The notes: generated from the letters alone by a model not told the origin. Positions 42,836 through 52,769 are shown, counted from the stretch's first letter. The stretch is 64,000 nt of DNA from Rhodothermia bacterium (GCA_030427885.1 JAUICM010000001.1:640616-704615), one strand, 5' to 3'. Numbers and translations are program-made.

Positions 42836-42938
42836 ACAATTTTGCTATCATCAGTCCGGTTATGACCGGCAAAACAACGATATTTTTGCATTATTCAACA
42901 TCAAAAGACTAAACATAAGCAATAGTTGATTCATTTCA

Positions 42939-43943
42939 TTGAACGGATTTAGCATTATCATAGTAACCTGGAACGGACTTGAACACCTGAAGACCTTTCT
43001 TCCTTCAGTGATGAGTACCAAATATGAAAACTTTGAGGTTGTCCTTGCCGATAACGCCTCATCTGATGGTTCAGTAGAGTGGGTCACAGAACATTATCCG
43101 GAGGTGATCATTGCTTCTTTTGATGAGAATTATGGGTACACCGGCGGTAATAACCGTGCAGTTTCCTATGCCAGTAAGGAAATCCTTCTCTTTTTGAATA
43201 ATGATGTACGTGTAGATGAACACTGGCTGGATGGACTTAACAGTGTATTCGAAATGGATGAAGATATTGCCGTTTCTCAGCCTAAGTTGCTCTCATACAA
43301 AGAGCCCGATCACTTTGAATACGCCGGGGCTGCAGGAGGCTTCATCGATAAACTTGGTTATCCCTTTTGTCGAGGCAGGATCATGGATACAGTTGAAAAA
43401 GATGAAGGTCAGTACGATTCTCAAATAGAGATCGCATGGGCAAGTGGCGCAGCTTTAGCTATCCGAAAGGAGGTTTTTGAGAAACTTGGAGGATTTGATG
43501 AAGACTTTCAATTTCATATGGAAGAGATCGATCTGTGCTGGAGAACACTGAATGCTGGTTATAAGATCATTTATACTCCGGAAAGCAAAGTTTATCATCT
43601 TGGTGGAGGTTCTCTTCCCATGGGGTCTGCACGAAAGGTTTATTTCAATTTCAGGAATAATCTTTTCATGCTTTGGAAAAACCTACCCGCATCTCAACTA
43701 TGGTATAAAATTCCATTGCGAATGGCTCTGGATCAGATTGCTGCAGTCAGGTCACTGGTTTCAGGTAACCCTTCCGAATTCGGGGCCATTATAAAAGCCC
43801 ACCTTCATTTTCTAACCGGATTAGTAAGAGTTAATAAAAAAAGAAGAGATTACTTAATAAATCCTAATTACAAAGTACTTAGCCCCGTCCTTATTATCTG
43901 GCAGTATTTCTTTAAAAAGAAAAGAAGATTTAACGAACTCTAG
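42939..43943 (+). CDS. glycosyltransferase family 2
   Basis: 334 aa starting at TTG 42939; the frame is closed by TGA at 42927, so no upstream ATG exists. GT-A fold motifs: SIIIVTWNG, ADNASSDGS, NNDVRVD (metal/nucleotide), ASGAALAIRKEVFEKLGGFDE (acceptor loop) and MEEIDLCWRT. The rhamnosyltransferase-like group adds sugars to cell-surface polysaccharides; donor and acceptor unknown. No obvious SD. The next gene begins 4 bp after the stop. Confidence 0.9.
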   Translation: MNGFSIIIVTWNGLEHLKTFLPSVMSTKYENFEVVLADNASSDGSVEWVTEHYPEVIIASFDENYGYTGGNNRAVSYASKEILLFLNNDVRVDEHWLDGLNSVFEMDEDIAVSQPKLLSYKEPDHFEYAGAAGGFIDKLGYPFCRGRIMDTVEKDEGQYDSQIEIAWASGAALAIRKEVFEKLGGFDEDFQFHMEEIDLCWRTLNAGYKIIYTPESKVYHLGGGSLPMGSARKVYFNFRNNLFMLWKNLPASQLWYKIPLRMALDQIAAVRSLVSGNPSEFGAIIKAHLHFLTGLVRVNKKRRDYLINPNYKVLSPVLIIWQYFFKKKRRFNEL

Positions 43944-43947
43944 AACG

Positions 43948-44559
43948 TTGGCTAATGAGACTCTGATCTACCGATCAATACCTCATTTTAAAAGGTGGTT
44001 TTTTTCAATGCTCCTGATCCTCCCTGGTTGGATAGCACTGGAACAATTTTGGATGGCTTTAAGTACCGACATTATGTTTGCGGTAAATTATCCTCATCCT
44101 TTCTTTGTATGGCCTTTATTTTACCTGCTTGATAATGTAACGCTATTGATCCATGAAGCCGGTCACACCATCTTCGGATTATTTCAATGGCGCTTTCTTA
44201 CTATTCTCGGAGGCACTCTGCTTCAAATGATCATGCCCTTACTCATATTTATCCTTGGCTGGTATAAGGAAAAAAGAGTGCTTGCTCAGATGGGCTTATT
44301 CTGGCTTAGTTATTCCTGGCTTGATGCAGCTGCCTACTGTGCAGATGCCTATGATCAGAATCTTCCATTGATCGGCAATCTGCCAAAATCTGCGCACGAT
44401 TTTTCCAATATTCTCAGCGATCTCAACGTTCTGGATCACTATTCCGAAGTTGCCTGGACGATGTACGCAATTGGTTTTTTGATTCTGATCGCGTCCCTGG
44501 TCTGGCCATTAAAAGAGTATTTTGAAAGAGAGTTTGTTTATATAAGCCTGAACTTATAG
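43948..44559 (+). CDS. integral membrane protein with HExxH motif (M50-like)
   Basis: 203 aa, TTG start 4 bp after the glycosyltransferase stop. About five hydrophobic helices; one carries HEAGH (His69, Glu70, His73) in LLIHEAGHTIFGLF, a zinc-binding site typical of site-2-type membrane metalloproteases, followed by GGTLLQMIMPLLIF. The second zinc ligand (NPDG-like in M50) is not obvious; Asp-rich LDAAAYCADAYDQ at ~128-140 may supply one. Could be an unusual M50 relative or a non-proteolytic homologue. Confidence 0.7.
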   Translation: MANETLIYRSIPHFKRWFFSMLLILPGWIALEQFWMALSTDIMFAVNYPHPFFVWPLFYLLDNVTLLIHEAGHTIFGLFQWRFLTILGGTLLQMIMPLLIFILGWYKEKRVLAQMGLFWLSYSWLDAAAYCADAYDQNLPLIGNLPKSAHDFSNILSDLNVLDHYSEVAWTMYAIGFLILIASLVWPLKEYFEREFVYISLNL

Positions 44560-44564
44560 ACAAA

Positions 44565-44595
44565 AAAAAGACGGCTTCACGGAAGTCGTCTTTTT
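44565..44595. terminator. bidirectional intrinsic terminator
   Basis: GACGGCTTC (44570-44578) pairs with GAAGTCGTC (44582-44590, one G-U) around ACG, flanked by an A-run on the left and T-run on the right. It serves the convergent HExxH-membrane-protein and DUF1761 genes. Confidence 0.9.
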
Positions 44596-44612
44596 AAAAT
44601 TTCAGAACTTAC

Positions 44613-45014
44613 TTATTTCCATGCCCCCAGGATCAGTCCCATAAGAGTTAGTACTACCGTCCAGAATCCTCCATTTATCAAAGTAAGCTTAAATGATTTT
44701 TGCTCGTACAAATTATTAACCGCTATTGCCATAAAGATCCAACCAAATCCAGTAAGGAACCCATAAAATGCCCCTAGCTGCAGGTCAACTTCGTTCCCAA
44801 AAAACATAGCAAGGCAATACGCCATAATAAATTGAAATACAGTTGAGAGACCAAAGATCTTACCCATATTTCCTTCTTTGGCCTTTTCTTCTGTCATTCC
44901 TGTTTCAGCCATCCAGGCCTTTCCAAAAACAGGGCCATACCAAATAAATCCTAACACAAATCCAACAAGCGTGGCTGCAATTACAGCTAACCAATTAATC
45001 GTTACTCCATCCAT
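44613..45014 (-). CDS. DUF1761 family membrane protein
   Basis: 133 aa with four hydrophobic helices: NWLAVIAATLVGFVLGFIWYGPVFGKAW, FGLSTVFQFIMAYCLAMFF, FYGFLTGFGWIFMAIAV and TLINGGFWTVVLTLMGLIL. The GFxWYGP..GKAW signature and length are DUF1761. Function unknown. One of the clearest Shine-Dalgarno sites in the window (AAGGAG, six bases before the ATG) precedes it. Confidence 0.88.
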   Translation of the reverse strand: MDGVTINWLAVIAATLVGFVLGFIWYGPVFGKAWMAETGMTEEKAKEGNMGKIFGLSTVFQFIMAYCLAMFFGNEVDLQLGAFYGFLTGFGWIFMAIAVNNLYEQKSFKLTLINGGFWTVVLTLMGLILGAWK

Positions 45015-45072
45015 ATCGTGCTCCTTTTTTGTGAATATTTTTCAACCTAAGCGGTTGAACCATATGAATTAA

Positions 45073-45117
45073 CAAAAAAAATTGAGCCAGCACAATTGGC
45101 AAGATTCTATTGGCTCA
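45073..45117 (-). terminator. intrinsic terminator of the 45.1-46.8 kb operon
   Basis: On the - strand TGAGCCA (45117-45111) pairs with TGGCTCA (45089-45083) and is followed by a T-tract (A-run at 45073-45081). It overlaps the stop codon of the outer-membrane gene. A second small inverted repeat, TTCAACC/GGTTGAA at 45041-45059, lies before DUF1761 and may be an operator. Confidence 0.75.
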
Positions 45118-46405
45118 TAATTACATCTTTGAACAGATTCAGATCGATACCAATTAATGCGAGTGTGTTCTCACTTACTCTTATCTCAGAATCATAATCT
45201 TTACCAATACTGAGGGTAAACTTCAGATCATCGGTTACTTTGAACACACTATTGAAGGTGAACCTGTATGTGGTGTCATCTTTGTACGTTGGAATTGTAT
45301 CGCCCATACTATCAGTAGTGAAGAAATCTTCTCTGGTATTGCGATGTATACCTTCAAAGTTGAGGGCAAAATTTGGACGCTCTATAGCAAAACTTAAGCC
45401 GATATCGGTATCTGTACTACCAACATCCTGCGATGAATACAACTGACGTGCCAGTAATGCTGCACTCAAAGAAGGATATTTTTCCAGGGTATAGCTTGCC
45501 GTTAGCCACGCCCCATATTTGTTCAGGAAAACCCCGTCGAGATCATTTTGAGGAAGCACAATAGCTGAGCCAATAGCTACTTCCACATTTAACCCCACCC
45601 GCTTTACATCTTCCTGGTTCAGCACTTTGATATCACTTGCGATCAGAGACTCCATCTCATCTGTTTTCTTTTTGAAGAATGCTATTGCTTCAGCCGCTGT
45701 ATCAATACCCTTGGATCTTAACTCTGAAATGATCTCATTTCTGGATTCTTCCAATTTCGATTTAACCTCCTGGTTATCATTCAGGTTGATACGACTTTGA
45801 TAGCTCCGGTTAACAACATCAATGACATTATTCTGACCATCATTCCTAAATACTTGCTCTTCTCCTTCCTCATCCAGTTCCCCAAAAATAGCCTGAAGTG
45901 GAAGATTTCTGTATCGGATCTGATATTTGTATTTAGCTTTCGCTTTTGTGGATGGTTTTCCTCTTATGAGCGTTGCCTTAGCTCCAAAACCCCAGGACCT
46001 TCCGGAAAGAGAATCCACAGTATTATCGTAAGCAGTACTGGCAACAGAGATACTCAGGGATTGCAAAATTAAATTCCCTCCTTTCCCTTCTGTACAACCT
46101 TCAAATCCATAAAAACAACTAAAGCTTAAGCTTGGATGTCTGATCAACCAATATGGCGCTATATCAATCGCAAAGTCATCGGTCAATCCATTCGGGGATG
46201 TAACCGAGTTGATAAGAATTGCATTTAAAGCCTGTACATTTGTTGGACGACTGATCTCCTGAGGTGAAACTCCAAGAATCTGAAATCCGGGGTAAACAGG
46301 CAGTTTAAGGTCTTCAATAGTAAGTGAATCCTGACCTTGTGCGTGAACAGATCCTAATCCCGTAAATATTAAAATTGGAAGCAGACAAATAATTAGTTTT
46401 TTCAT
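45107..46405 (-). CDS. exported, probably outer-membrane protein of unknown family
   Basis: 432 aa with signal peptide MKKLIICLLPILIFTGLGSVHAQ. Strand-rich with alternating aromatic/hydrophobic repeats at the C-terminus (YRFTFNSVFKVTDDLKFTLSIGKDYD), typical of beta-barrels; a charged alpha-helical segment lies at ~215-265 (VKSKLEESRNEIISELRS..). Two Cys (CFYGFEGC). I do not recognise a family. Its start overlaps the preceding gene by 4 bp, so the two are one operon. Confidence 0.7.
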   Translation of the reverse strand: MKKLIICLLPILIFTGLGSVHAQGQDSLTIEDLKLPVYPGFQILGVSPQEISRPTNVQALNAILINSVTSPNGLTDDFAIDIAPYWLIRHPSLSFSCFYGFEGCTEGKGGNLILQSLSISVASTAYDNTVDSLSGRSWGFGAKATLIRGKPSTKAKAKYKYQIRYRNLPLQAIFGELDEEGEEQVFRNDGQNNVIDVVNRSYQSRINLNDNQEVKSKLEESRNEIISELRSKGIDTAAEAIAFFKKKTDEMESLIASDIKVLNQEDVKRVGLNVEVAIGSAIVLPQNDLDGVFLNKYGAWLTASYTLEKYPSLSAALLARQLYSSQDVGSTDTDIGLSFAIERPNFALNFEGIHRNTREDFFTTDSMGDTIPTYKDDTTYRFTFNSVFKVTDDLKFTLSIGKDYDSEIRVSENTLALIGIDLNLFKDVIMSQ

Positions 46406-46761
46406 GACAGAGTAAATTTGATCTTAAATTCAATACTAGGTTCTCCGTCAAATGGCACATCATATTGAAATGGAGCATGATCTGTATTGATAGCATCTTT
46501 TAGTGTTACTGTAAATAATCCATTACCTGATGGAGTTGCTACATTTGAGAATGCTTTTACCCGGAGAATACCGCCATCGTTAATCAGACCTGCCTTCTCA
46601 CCCAAAACAAGCCCTTCAATGGCTTCATCATTCTTAGACGCTACCAGAATACCATTAACTTTTACTTCAATTGTTCCCAGGTGTCCATTCCCGAGTTCAG
46701 CATCAAGTATGAGGGTCCCTGACCCAATTGCATAAGTTTCACTTTCTACTACCTCTTTCAT
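46402..46761 (-). CDS. small beta-rich protein of unknown family, paired with outer-membrane gene
   Basis: 119 aa with no signal peptide: alternating strands with Gly-Asn turns (GSGTLILDAELGNGHLG, TIEVKVNGILVASK, ILRVKAFSNVATPSGNG, FTVTLKD..IEFKIKFTLS). The pattern suggests a jelly-roll or Ig-like sandwich. It overlaps the next gene by ATGA and is first in a two-gene operon. Upstream is an AT-rich region with an inverted repeat. No recognised family or catalytic motif. Confidence 0.65.
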   Translation of the reverse strand: MKEVVESETYAIGSGTLILDAELGNGHLGTIEVKVNGILVASKNDEAIEGLVLGEKAGLINDGGILRVKAFSNVATPSGNGLFTVTLKDAINTDHAPFQYDVPFDGEPSIEFKIKFTLS

Positions 46762-47127
46762 AATTCCCCCTATTAAAGTTTAAGTGTATACTTAATAGAG
46801 TGATCCTAGAGCTATTCCTTACAAAAAAACTTAGCTAATACAGGTATTTAGACAGAAAAAGATGTAAGTATAAGCTGTCGATTAAGGTGCCTGGAATAGA
46901 TTTCTATGCTTAAATTCTAATTTCTTTTAATATTAAAATTTTCTAATATTTCTTCGGTTTCAGTCGGAAGGAAAAATGCAGATAGGTTTAAAAAAATGTT
47001 GTGGTCCGATTGCTTTTTAGATATTGGATAATCCATTTTACGTTGGCTTTTAAATAAATAGGTAAAGGTTTACCGAACACATATCTCCTTCATGCTGAAC
47101 AATTGTTTTTGATTGTTCCCCAGCTAC
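46762..47127. promoter_or_regulatory. AT-rich divergent regulatory region
   Basis: 365 bases without a gene between divergent transcription units. An inverted repeat TTAAGT-GTAT-ACTTAA (46780-46795), inside wider CTATTAA/TTAATAG arms (46770-46798), lies just upstream of the small beta-rich gene and is a good operator candidate. Near the kinase, GGTAAA-GG-TTTACC (47061-47074) is a second symmetric site. Promoter boxes were not confidently assigned. Confidence 0.45.
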
Positions 47128-50100
47128 ATGCCAGACTCATTTAAAATTTACTTATTCGGAGTAAAACAGCAGACCCTTAATTCCATTACGGGATTGCTTG
47201 AATCTTCCCAAATCAAAATACAGTTCAGAACTTATTCTTCTCTTTCAGAGCTAACAGAAGCCATAGTTCATACTCCACCTCAACTTATTATTTGTGCTGA
47301 AAAATCGGGAGAAAGTACCTGGAAAGATATCAATGAATGTATTCAGGAAGCATCCAATGAAATACCACTGATCCTATACTGCGATTCCATTGATAATAGA
47401 AAAGCTGCCAAACTTATTAACAGCCAAGCAGTTACAGATATCATCAGCCCCGATACTCTTTACAGGGTAGGCTCCCTTGTCTCCAGAGAATCGGGGTATT
47501 ACAAAGTAAGAAAAGCTTTATCTATTAAAGACCAGGAACTGATCCAGTTAGATACCGTTGCACGTCAGTCTCATAATGGGGTCATCATAACAAACAAGAA
47601 TGGCCGGATCATCTGGGTAAATCATGCTTTTGAGGAACTTACCGGATTTAAGATCGATGAGTGTTACGGGAAAAAACCCGGAGATTTTGTTCAGGGTCCT
47701 GACAGTGATCAGAATACCGTTGAAAGAATATCCAGGAAATTAAAGGAGCAAAAACCGTTTCAGGAAGAAATACTTAACTACTCTAAGTCGGGCGAAAAAT
47801 ACTGGGGTAAGCTTGATATCACCCCCATCTTTGACAAACAAAACAAGCTATTTCGTTTTGTGGCCATTCAGGAAGATATTACTGAACGTAAACGGCATGA
47901 AGAATTACTTAATGCGATCAATGATATCAGTATATCCTTACTGGATACCAATAAATTAGATGCCATAGCCCGGATCATCACGGATAAACTTATTACCCAC
48001 TTTGGGTTTCTGGATTGTGTGATTTACACTATGAATCCGGATGGAAAAAGCCTCACTCAGGTAGCTGCTACCGGACCAAAAGAAAAGATCAATTATCATG
48101 TAGAAAGTCCTTTAACTCTGAGAGTCGGGGAAGGTATCGTTGGAAGTGTTGCCAAAACAGGTGAGCCTGCCATGATCGCAGATACAAGTGCTGATATACG
48201 ATATGTAATAGATGATGACATAAGGTTTTCTGAATTAACAGTCCCCATTATTATGGACGGTAAGGTATTGGGTATTATTGATTCTGAGCACCCGGAAAAG
48301 GATTATTACACTCATACAGATCTTAAAAACCTGACCACTGTTGCGGGGGTGATCGCCACCAAATTTAAAGCCGCTCAGGATCAGAAAGAGAAAGAGCTTG
48401 TAAGAAAGGAGCTTTTTGAGGCTGAAAACAAATTAAAATCGCTTACCAACAATGTACCTGGCGTGATCCTGAGATATATCAGGTATGCAGACGGTTCTGA
48501 TGGCGCATTATACGTTAGTGATGGAATTCAGGGAGTCTTTGAGATTGAACCTGAATCAGCTATAGATAATTTCCAGCAAATATGGAATCAGATATTGCCC
48601 GAAGATATAGGGCCTCTTCTTGAAGCCATCAACGATTCCATCGATAAGATGTCGGATTTTGAATGTGTGTACCGTATTAAAACTCCGAGTAAAAAAATAA
48701 AATGGATGCATAGCAAAGGTACCCCCCGCTCTCATCACGATGGAGCCGTACTCATTGATGCACTTATAACAGATATTACTAAAGATAAAGAGATAGAACA
48801 CGCTCTATCTCAGAAAGAAAAGCAGCTTACTCATATCACAAGCAATATGAATGCGGTTGTGGTTCGCTATTTACTCAATGACGATGGCATCACAGGAAAT
48901 TTTACTTATGCCAGCGCTAAGATCAAAGATATCTTCGAATTAGAACCTGAAGCCATACTTAGAGACGAAAATAAATTCTGGGATCTGATCCATCCGGAGG
49001 ATCTTGACCTCGTTAATGACAATTTCAATCAAGCAGTAAAAGGTCTTTCCTCATTTCAAATAGAATATAGAATTAAAACTCAATCGGGCAATGTAAAGTG
49101 GATCGAAGCCCAGGGTACAATCTCTAAATTAGACGACGGTACCATTTTTTCTGATACCATATTCATGGATATCACAGAGCGCAAGATGAAGGATCAGATC
49201 ATTAAAGAAAATGAGAAGACCCTGAGAAGCTTAATGAATAACATACCAGGGGTGTTCATAAGGTATTCCCTAAGAAAAGATGGCTCTGTTTCCATTGATT
49301 TCATTAGTGAGCAAGTTGAAGATCTTTATGAAGTACCTGCTCATGATATCCTTGATGACAACAGTAAACTATTTGATCTCATTTTTCCTGAAGACAAGCA
49401 TTCAATGTCTAAGACTTTTAAAGAATCCATTGAGAATAATTCAGCATGGGAATCTGTATACAGAATAAAGACCAAGTCAGGAAAAATTAAATATCTACAA
49501 AGCAGAAGCTCTCCACGCCAAACTTATGAAAATAATAAGACTAGTAAGACATGGGATAGTCTAGTACTGGATATCACAAATGAGGTCATATATAAAGATT
49601 CTCTTACGGATGCTATTGAACGCCTTAATGAAGCCCAGGAAATTGCAAAGATCGGAGATTGGACAATAGATATGATAACTGGTGAGACCTATATATCCCC
49701 TACTATCAAAGATATCTATGAGGTTGAACATGACTTTCTGATGGAAGAAGGAGTAACTTTCTATAAAGAAGGTTATGACAGAGACCGCATTTTATACGTT
49801 GTAGACAGAGCTATTCAGGAAGGTACTCCATACTCTGAAGATCTCAGATTAATAACAGCAAAAGGTAACGAGCGCTGGGTTCGTGCTAATGGTAAAGCTC
49901 AATTTTCTGAAGGTAAATGTGTAAAGATATTCGGTACTTTAATGGATATCACTTCTGAAAAAGAATCAGAAAATTCTATCAAAGAGATCAACCGGCTACT
50001 ATTGCAAGCCCAGAATATCGGAAAGATCGGAGACTGGCATTTCGATACTACTGAAAAAACGGTTCGCTGGAGTGAACAGATGTATAAGATCTATGAAAGA

Positions 50101-51807
50101 GACCCTGCATCAGGCCCTCCAAGTATTGATTATATCAAGTCTAAATACTACGGCAAGAATCAGGATGCTCACAATAAAGCACTTGAGAAATGCCTTAATG
50201 AACTGAGAGAACTGGATATAACCGTTGAATTGATAACTGAAAGGAAAAATACTAAACATGTCAGGATTGTCGGTGTTCCGGTCATTGAAGATGGTAGTGT
50301 GGCCTCAATCAATGGAATTGTTCAGGATATCACAGATGAGTATGTGGCTACCCAAAAAGTCATAGAGAGTGAGCAATTATTAAAAGAGAATGAGTTCCGG
50401 CTTGAAGCTGCTGTAGCAGGAGCGGACCTTGGGGTTTGGGATACTAATTTTGAACTGGGAACAAATGTGGTAAATAATAGATGGTTTGAGATGATCGGCT
50501 ACGAATACGATCCCACAATGAGCACCCTGGATTTCTTCAATGAGATCATACATCCTGATGATAAATACCTTCCCTATCAGGAAATTCGTCGCATTGAAAA
50601 TGGTGGTGATAATTATTTTGAGCTCACCCTACGGCTGAAAGCCAAAGACAATTCCTATCACTATATCCTTGACCGGGGCCGGGTGGTAGAGTTTAATGAA
50701 CAAGGAAAAGCCGTTCGGGCTATTGGAACACACCTGGATATCTCAGAACAGATTATACTTGAAAAAGAATTGAAGGAGAGTGAATTCAGATTAGAGACCG
50801 CAGTGAATGGTGCTGATCTGGGAATATGGGATTCGAACATAAGAGACGCCACCAACATCGCAAATGACAGATGGTACGAGATGTTTGGATATTCGCCCGA
50901 AGAAATTGAAGACTCGTATAACTTCTTCTTTTCAATTGTCCATCCCGAAGATGTAGATCTTATCCTCGATGAAATTAAAAAAATTGAAAGGGGTGAAAAA
51001 GAAGGCTTCGAAGTCGTGGTTAGAGTTAAGCACAAATCTGGGGATTACATTACTATTCTGGATAAAGGAACTGCGCTGGAGTTTGATTCCGATGGAAAAG
51101 TAATACGAATGATCGGTACTCATCTGGATATTACTGAGCAACTCGAATTGCAATCTGAACTTCAGAAATCGATCGATGAGAAAACAGTGCTGCTCTCCGA
51201 AATCCATCACCGTGTTAAAAACAATCTGGCTATAGTAAGTGGCTTACTCGAGATCAAAGCCATAGAATCAGATAACAAGGAATTGTCTTCGACACTAATG
51301 GACATGGGACAACGGATAAAGAGTATTGCAGGTGTTCATGAGCAATTGTATAACAACAATAACTTCATTGAGACCCCTATTCTCAAGTACATCAACACTC
51401 TGATCGCCAATATTAACGCCACTATGTTTAATAAGAAGAATGTGGCCTTTAAATTGAACATCAGCCCTGATATTCAGATCAATATAAATCAGGCAGTTCC
51501 TATGGGATTACTGGTCAACGAATTGATTACAAATTCCTTCAAGTACGCCTTTGTAAATGAAGAGTATCCAGAGATCAGATTCGAATTTCTCTCTAAAGGT
51601 GATAAATATCTTTTCACATACTCAGATAATGGCCCGGGATTCGATAATAAAGTATTTGAAGAGGCTAAATCACTGGGACTTACGCTTATTAAAACCCTCC
51701 TTGCACAATTAGAAGCCTGCTACACAATTGGATCTGAGAACGGCTTCTCTCTTGAATTCGAATTTGAGCCTAAGGAAGTTGGCGCACATGCGGTCCTGAA
51801 CGTTTAA
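47128..51807 (+). CDS. soluble multi-PAS/GAF sensor histidine kinase (HisKA_2)
   Basis: 1559 aa from ATG 47128 (TTG at 47113 also in frame). Order: N-terminal receiver-like segment (~1-125), PAS1 (~135-260), GAF (~275-425), then seven more PAS units, a HisKA_2 domain with phospho-acceptor His1360 in EIHHRVKNNLAIVSGLLE, and HATPase with NELITNSFKYAF and YSDNGPGFD. No membrane helix, so cytosolic sensing. PAS2-4 repeat [NS]N[VMI]xxVxxRY, and the last two PAS are very alike (GADLG[VI]WD), indicating internal duplication. PAS1 has no LOV cysteine. No response regulator gene is adjacent; output is probably in trans. Confidence 0.9.
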   Translation: MPDSFKIYLFGVKQQTLNSITGLLESSQIKIQFRTYSSLSELTEAIVHTPPQLIICAEKSGESTWKDINECIQEASNEIPLILYCDSIDNRKAAKLINSQAVTDIISPDTLYRVGSLVSRESGYYKVRKALSIKDQELIQLDTVARQSHNGVIITNKNGRIIWVNHAFEELTGFKIDECYGKKPGDFVQGPDSDQNTVERISRKLKEQKPFQEEILNYSKSGEKYWGKLDITPIFDKQNKLFRFVAIQEDITERKRHEELLNAINDISISLLDTNKLDAIARIITDKLITHFGFLDCVIYTMNPDGKSLTQVAATGPKEKINYHVESPLTLRVGEGIVGSVAKTGEPAMIADTSADIRYVIDDDIRFSELTVPIIMDGKVLGIIDSEHPEKDYYTHTDLKNLTTVAGVIATKFKAAQDQKEKELVRKELFEAENKLKSLTNNVPGVILRYIRYADGSDGALYVSDGIQGVFEIEPESAIDNFQQIWNQILPEDIGPLLEAINDSIDKMSDFECVYRIKTPSKKIKWMHSKGTPRSHHDGAVLIDALITDITKDKEIEHALSQKEKQLTHITSNMNAVVVRYLLNDDGITGNFTYASAKIKDIFELEPEAILRDENKFWDLIHPEDLDLVNDNFNQAVKGLSSFQIEYRIKTQSGNVKWIEAQGTISKLDDGTIFSDTIFMDITERKMKDQIIKENEKTLRSLMNNIPGVFIRYSLRKDGSVSIDFISEQVEDLYEVPAHDILDDNSKLFDLIFPEDKHSMSKTFKESIENNSAWESVYRIKTKSGKIKYLQSRSSPRQTYENNKTSKTWDSLVLDITNEVIYKDSLTDAIERLNEAQEIAKIGDWTIDMITGETYISPTIKDIYEVEHDFLMEEGVTFYKEGYDRDRILYVVDRAIQEGTPYSEDLRLITAKGNERWVRANGKAQFSEGKCVKIFGTLMDITSEKESENSIKEINRLLLQAQNIGKIGDWHFDTTEKTVRWSEQMYKIYERDPASGPPSIDYIKSKYYGKNQDAHNKALEKCLNELRELDITVELITERKNTKHVRIVGVPVIEDGSVASINGIVQDITDEYVATQKVIESEQLLKENEFRLEAAVAGADLGVWDTNFELGTNVVNNRWFEMIGYEYDPTMSTLDFFNEIIHPDDKYLPYQEIRRIENGGDNYFELTLRLKAKDNSYHYILDRGRVVEFNEQGKAVRAIGTHLDISEQIILEKELKESEFRLETAVNGADLGIWDSNIRDATNIANDRWYEMFGYSPEEIEDSYNFFFSIVHPEDVDLILDEIKKIERGEKEGFEVVVRVKHKSGDYITILDKGTALEFDSDGKVIRMIGTHLDITEQLELQSELQKSIDEKTVLLSEIHHRVKNNLAIVSGLLEIKAIESDNKELSSTLMDMGQRIKSIAGVHEQLYNNNNFIETPILKYINTLIANINATMFNKKNVAFKLNISPDIQININQAVPMGLLVNELITNSFKYAFVNEEYPEIRFEFLSKGDKYLFTYSDNGPGFDNKVFEEAKSLGLTLIKTLLAQLEACYTIGSENGFSLEFEFEPKEVGAHAVLNV

Positions 51808-51869
51808 TTCATTGACAGCTTACCATCAATGTGTGTTCATTTTTTCTTACTTTTGAAAAAAGTAATGGT

Positions 51870-52769
51870 ATGAATTTAACTGATTTCACGACATCTGTTC
51901 CGATCGACCACGTAGCTGTAGAAGAGCGCGTATCCCGGCTGAACAAGAGAAGTATTAAAAAGGGATCTAAAGTGCAGGCCTTGAAACTGGCGCTGAGTAT
52001 GATGGATCTAACCACACTGGAAGGTAAAGACTCACCCGGTAAGGTTATCCAATTATGCCAGAAGGCAAAAAAGCCCTATGCCGCTATGCCTGACATTCCC
52101 ACTGTTGCTGCTGTATGTGTGTATCCGAATATGGTTAAAGTGGCCAAAGATCATTTAAAAGGTTCCGGCATCCATGTAGCAAGTGTGGCCACCGCTTTCC
52201 CAAGTGGCATGGCACCTCTCTCCGTTCGTATTGATGACACTAAATTTGCGGTTGAACAGGGAGCCGATGAAGTTGACATGGTGATAAGCCGTGGGGCATT
52301 TTTAGCCGGTGAGTTCAATCTGGTTTTTGACGAGATAGCAGCTATCAAAGAAGCATGTGGTAAAGCTCACTTAAAGGTGATCCTTGAAACCGGAGAACTT
52401 CATACTTACGAAAATGTACGCAAAGCCAGCGACCTTGCTATGCAAGCCGGGGGTGATTTCATCAAAACATCTACAGGAAAGATCAGCCCTGCTGCCACAC
52501 AACCGGTGACCCTTGTGATGTTGGAAGCCATTCGGGATTATTATTATAAAACCGGAAAGAAAATTGGAATGAAGCCTGCCGGTGGCATTAGAACTGCGAA
52601 ACAAGCATTACAATATCTGGTTTTAGTGAAAGAAACCCTGGGAGCTGAATGGTTGAACAATGAACTTTTCCGCTTTGGTGCAAGTTCACTTGCCAATGAT
52701 GTTCTCATGCAAATAGTAAAACAGGAAACAGGCCAATACCAATCGCCAGATTATTTCTCCATTGATTGA
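51870..52769 (+). CDS. deoC: deoxyribose-phosphate aldolase DeoC
   Basis: Cleaves 2-deoxyribose-5-phosphate to acetaldehyde and glyceraldehyde-3-phosphate in deoxynucleoside breakdown. ATG 51870 gives MNLTDFTT and 299 aa. MMDLTTLEG, CVYPNMVK, EVDMVISRGAF, KVILETGEL, the Schiff-base Lys in FIKTSTGK and KPAGGIR are all conserved; the ~300-aa size fits the longer bacterial class. It leads an operon with two aldehyde dehydrogenase-fold genes that could handle the acetaldehyde. Confidence 0.94.
   Translation: MNLTDFTTSVPIDHVAVEERVSRLNKRSIKKGSKVQALKLALSMMDLTTLEGKDSPGKVIQLCQKAKKPYAAMPDIPTVAAVCVYPNMVKVAKDHLKGSGIHVASVATAFPSGMAPLSVRIDDTKFAVEQGADEVDMVISRGAFLAGEFNLVFDEIAAIKEACGKAHLKVILETGELHTYENVRKASDLAMQAGGDFIKTSTGKISPAATQPVTLVMLEAIRDYYYKTGKKIGMKPAGGIRTAKQALQYLVLVKETLGAEWLNNELFRFGASSLANDVLMQIVKQETGQYQSPDYFSID

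Noticed and set aside
42275..42865. 196-codon frame opposite the phosphoesterase
   Set aside because: The - strand gene holds every calcineurin metal motif; the opposite frame shows none.
47530..47910. First PAS domain of the big kinase as a LOV photoreceptor
   Set aside because: The segment corresponding to GxNCRFLQ reads GKKPGDFVQG, with no flavin-binding cysteine.
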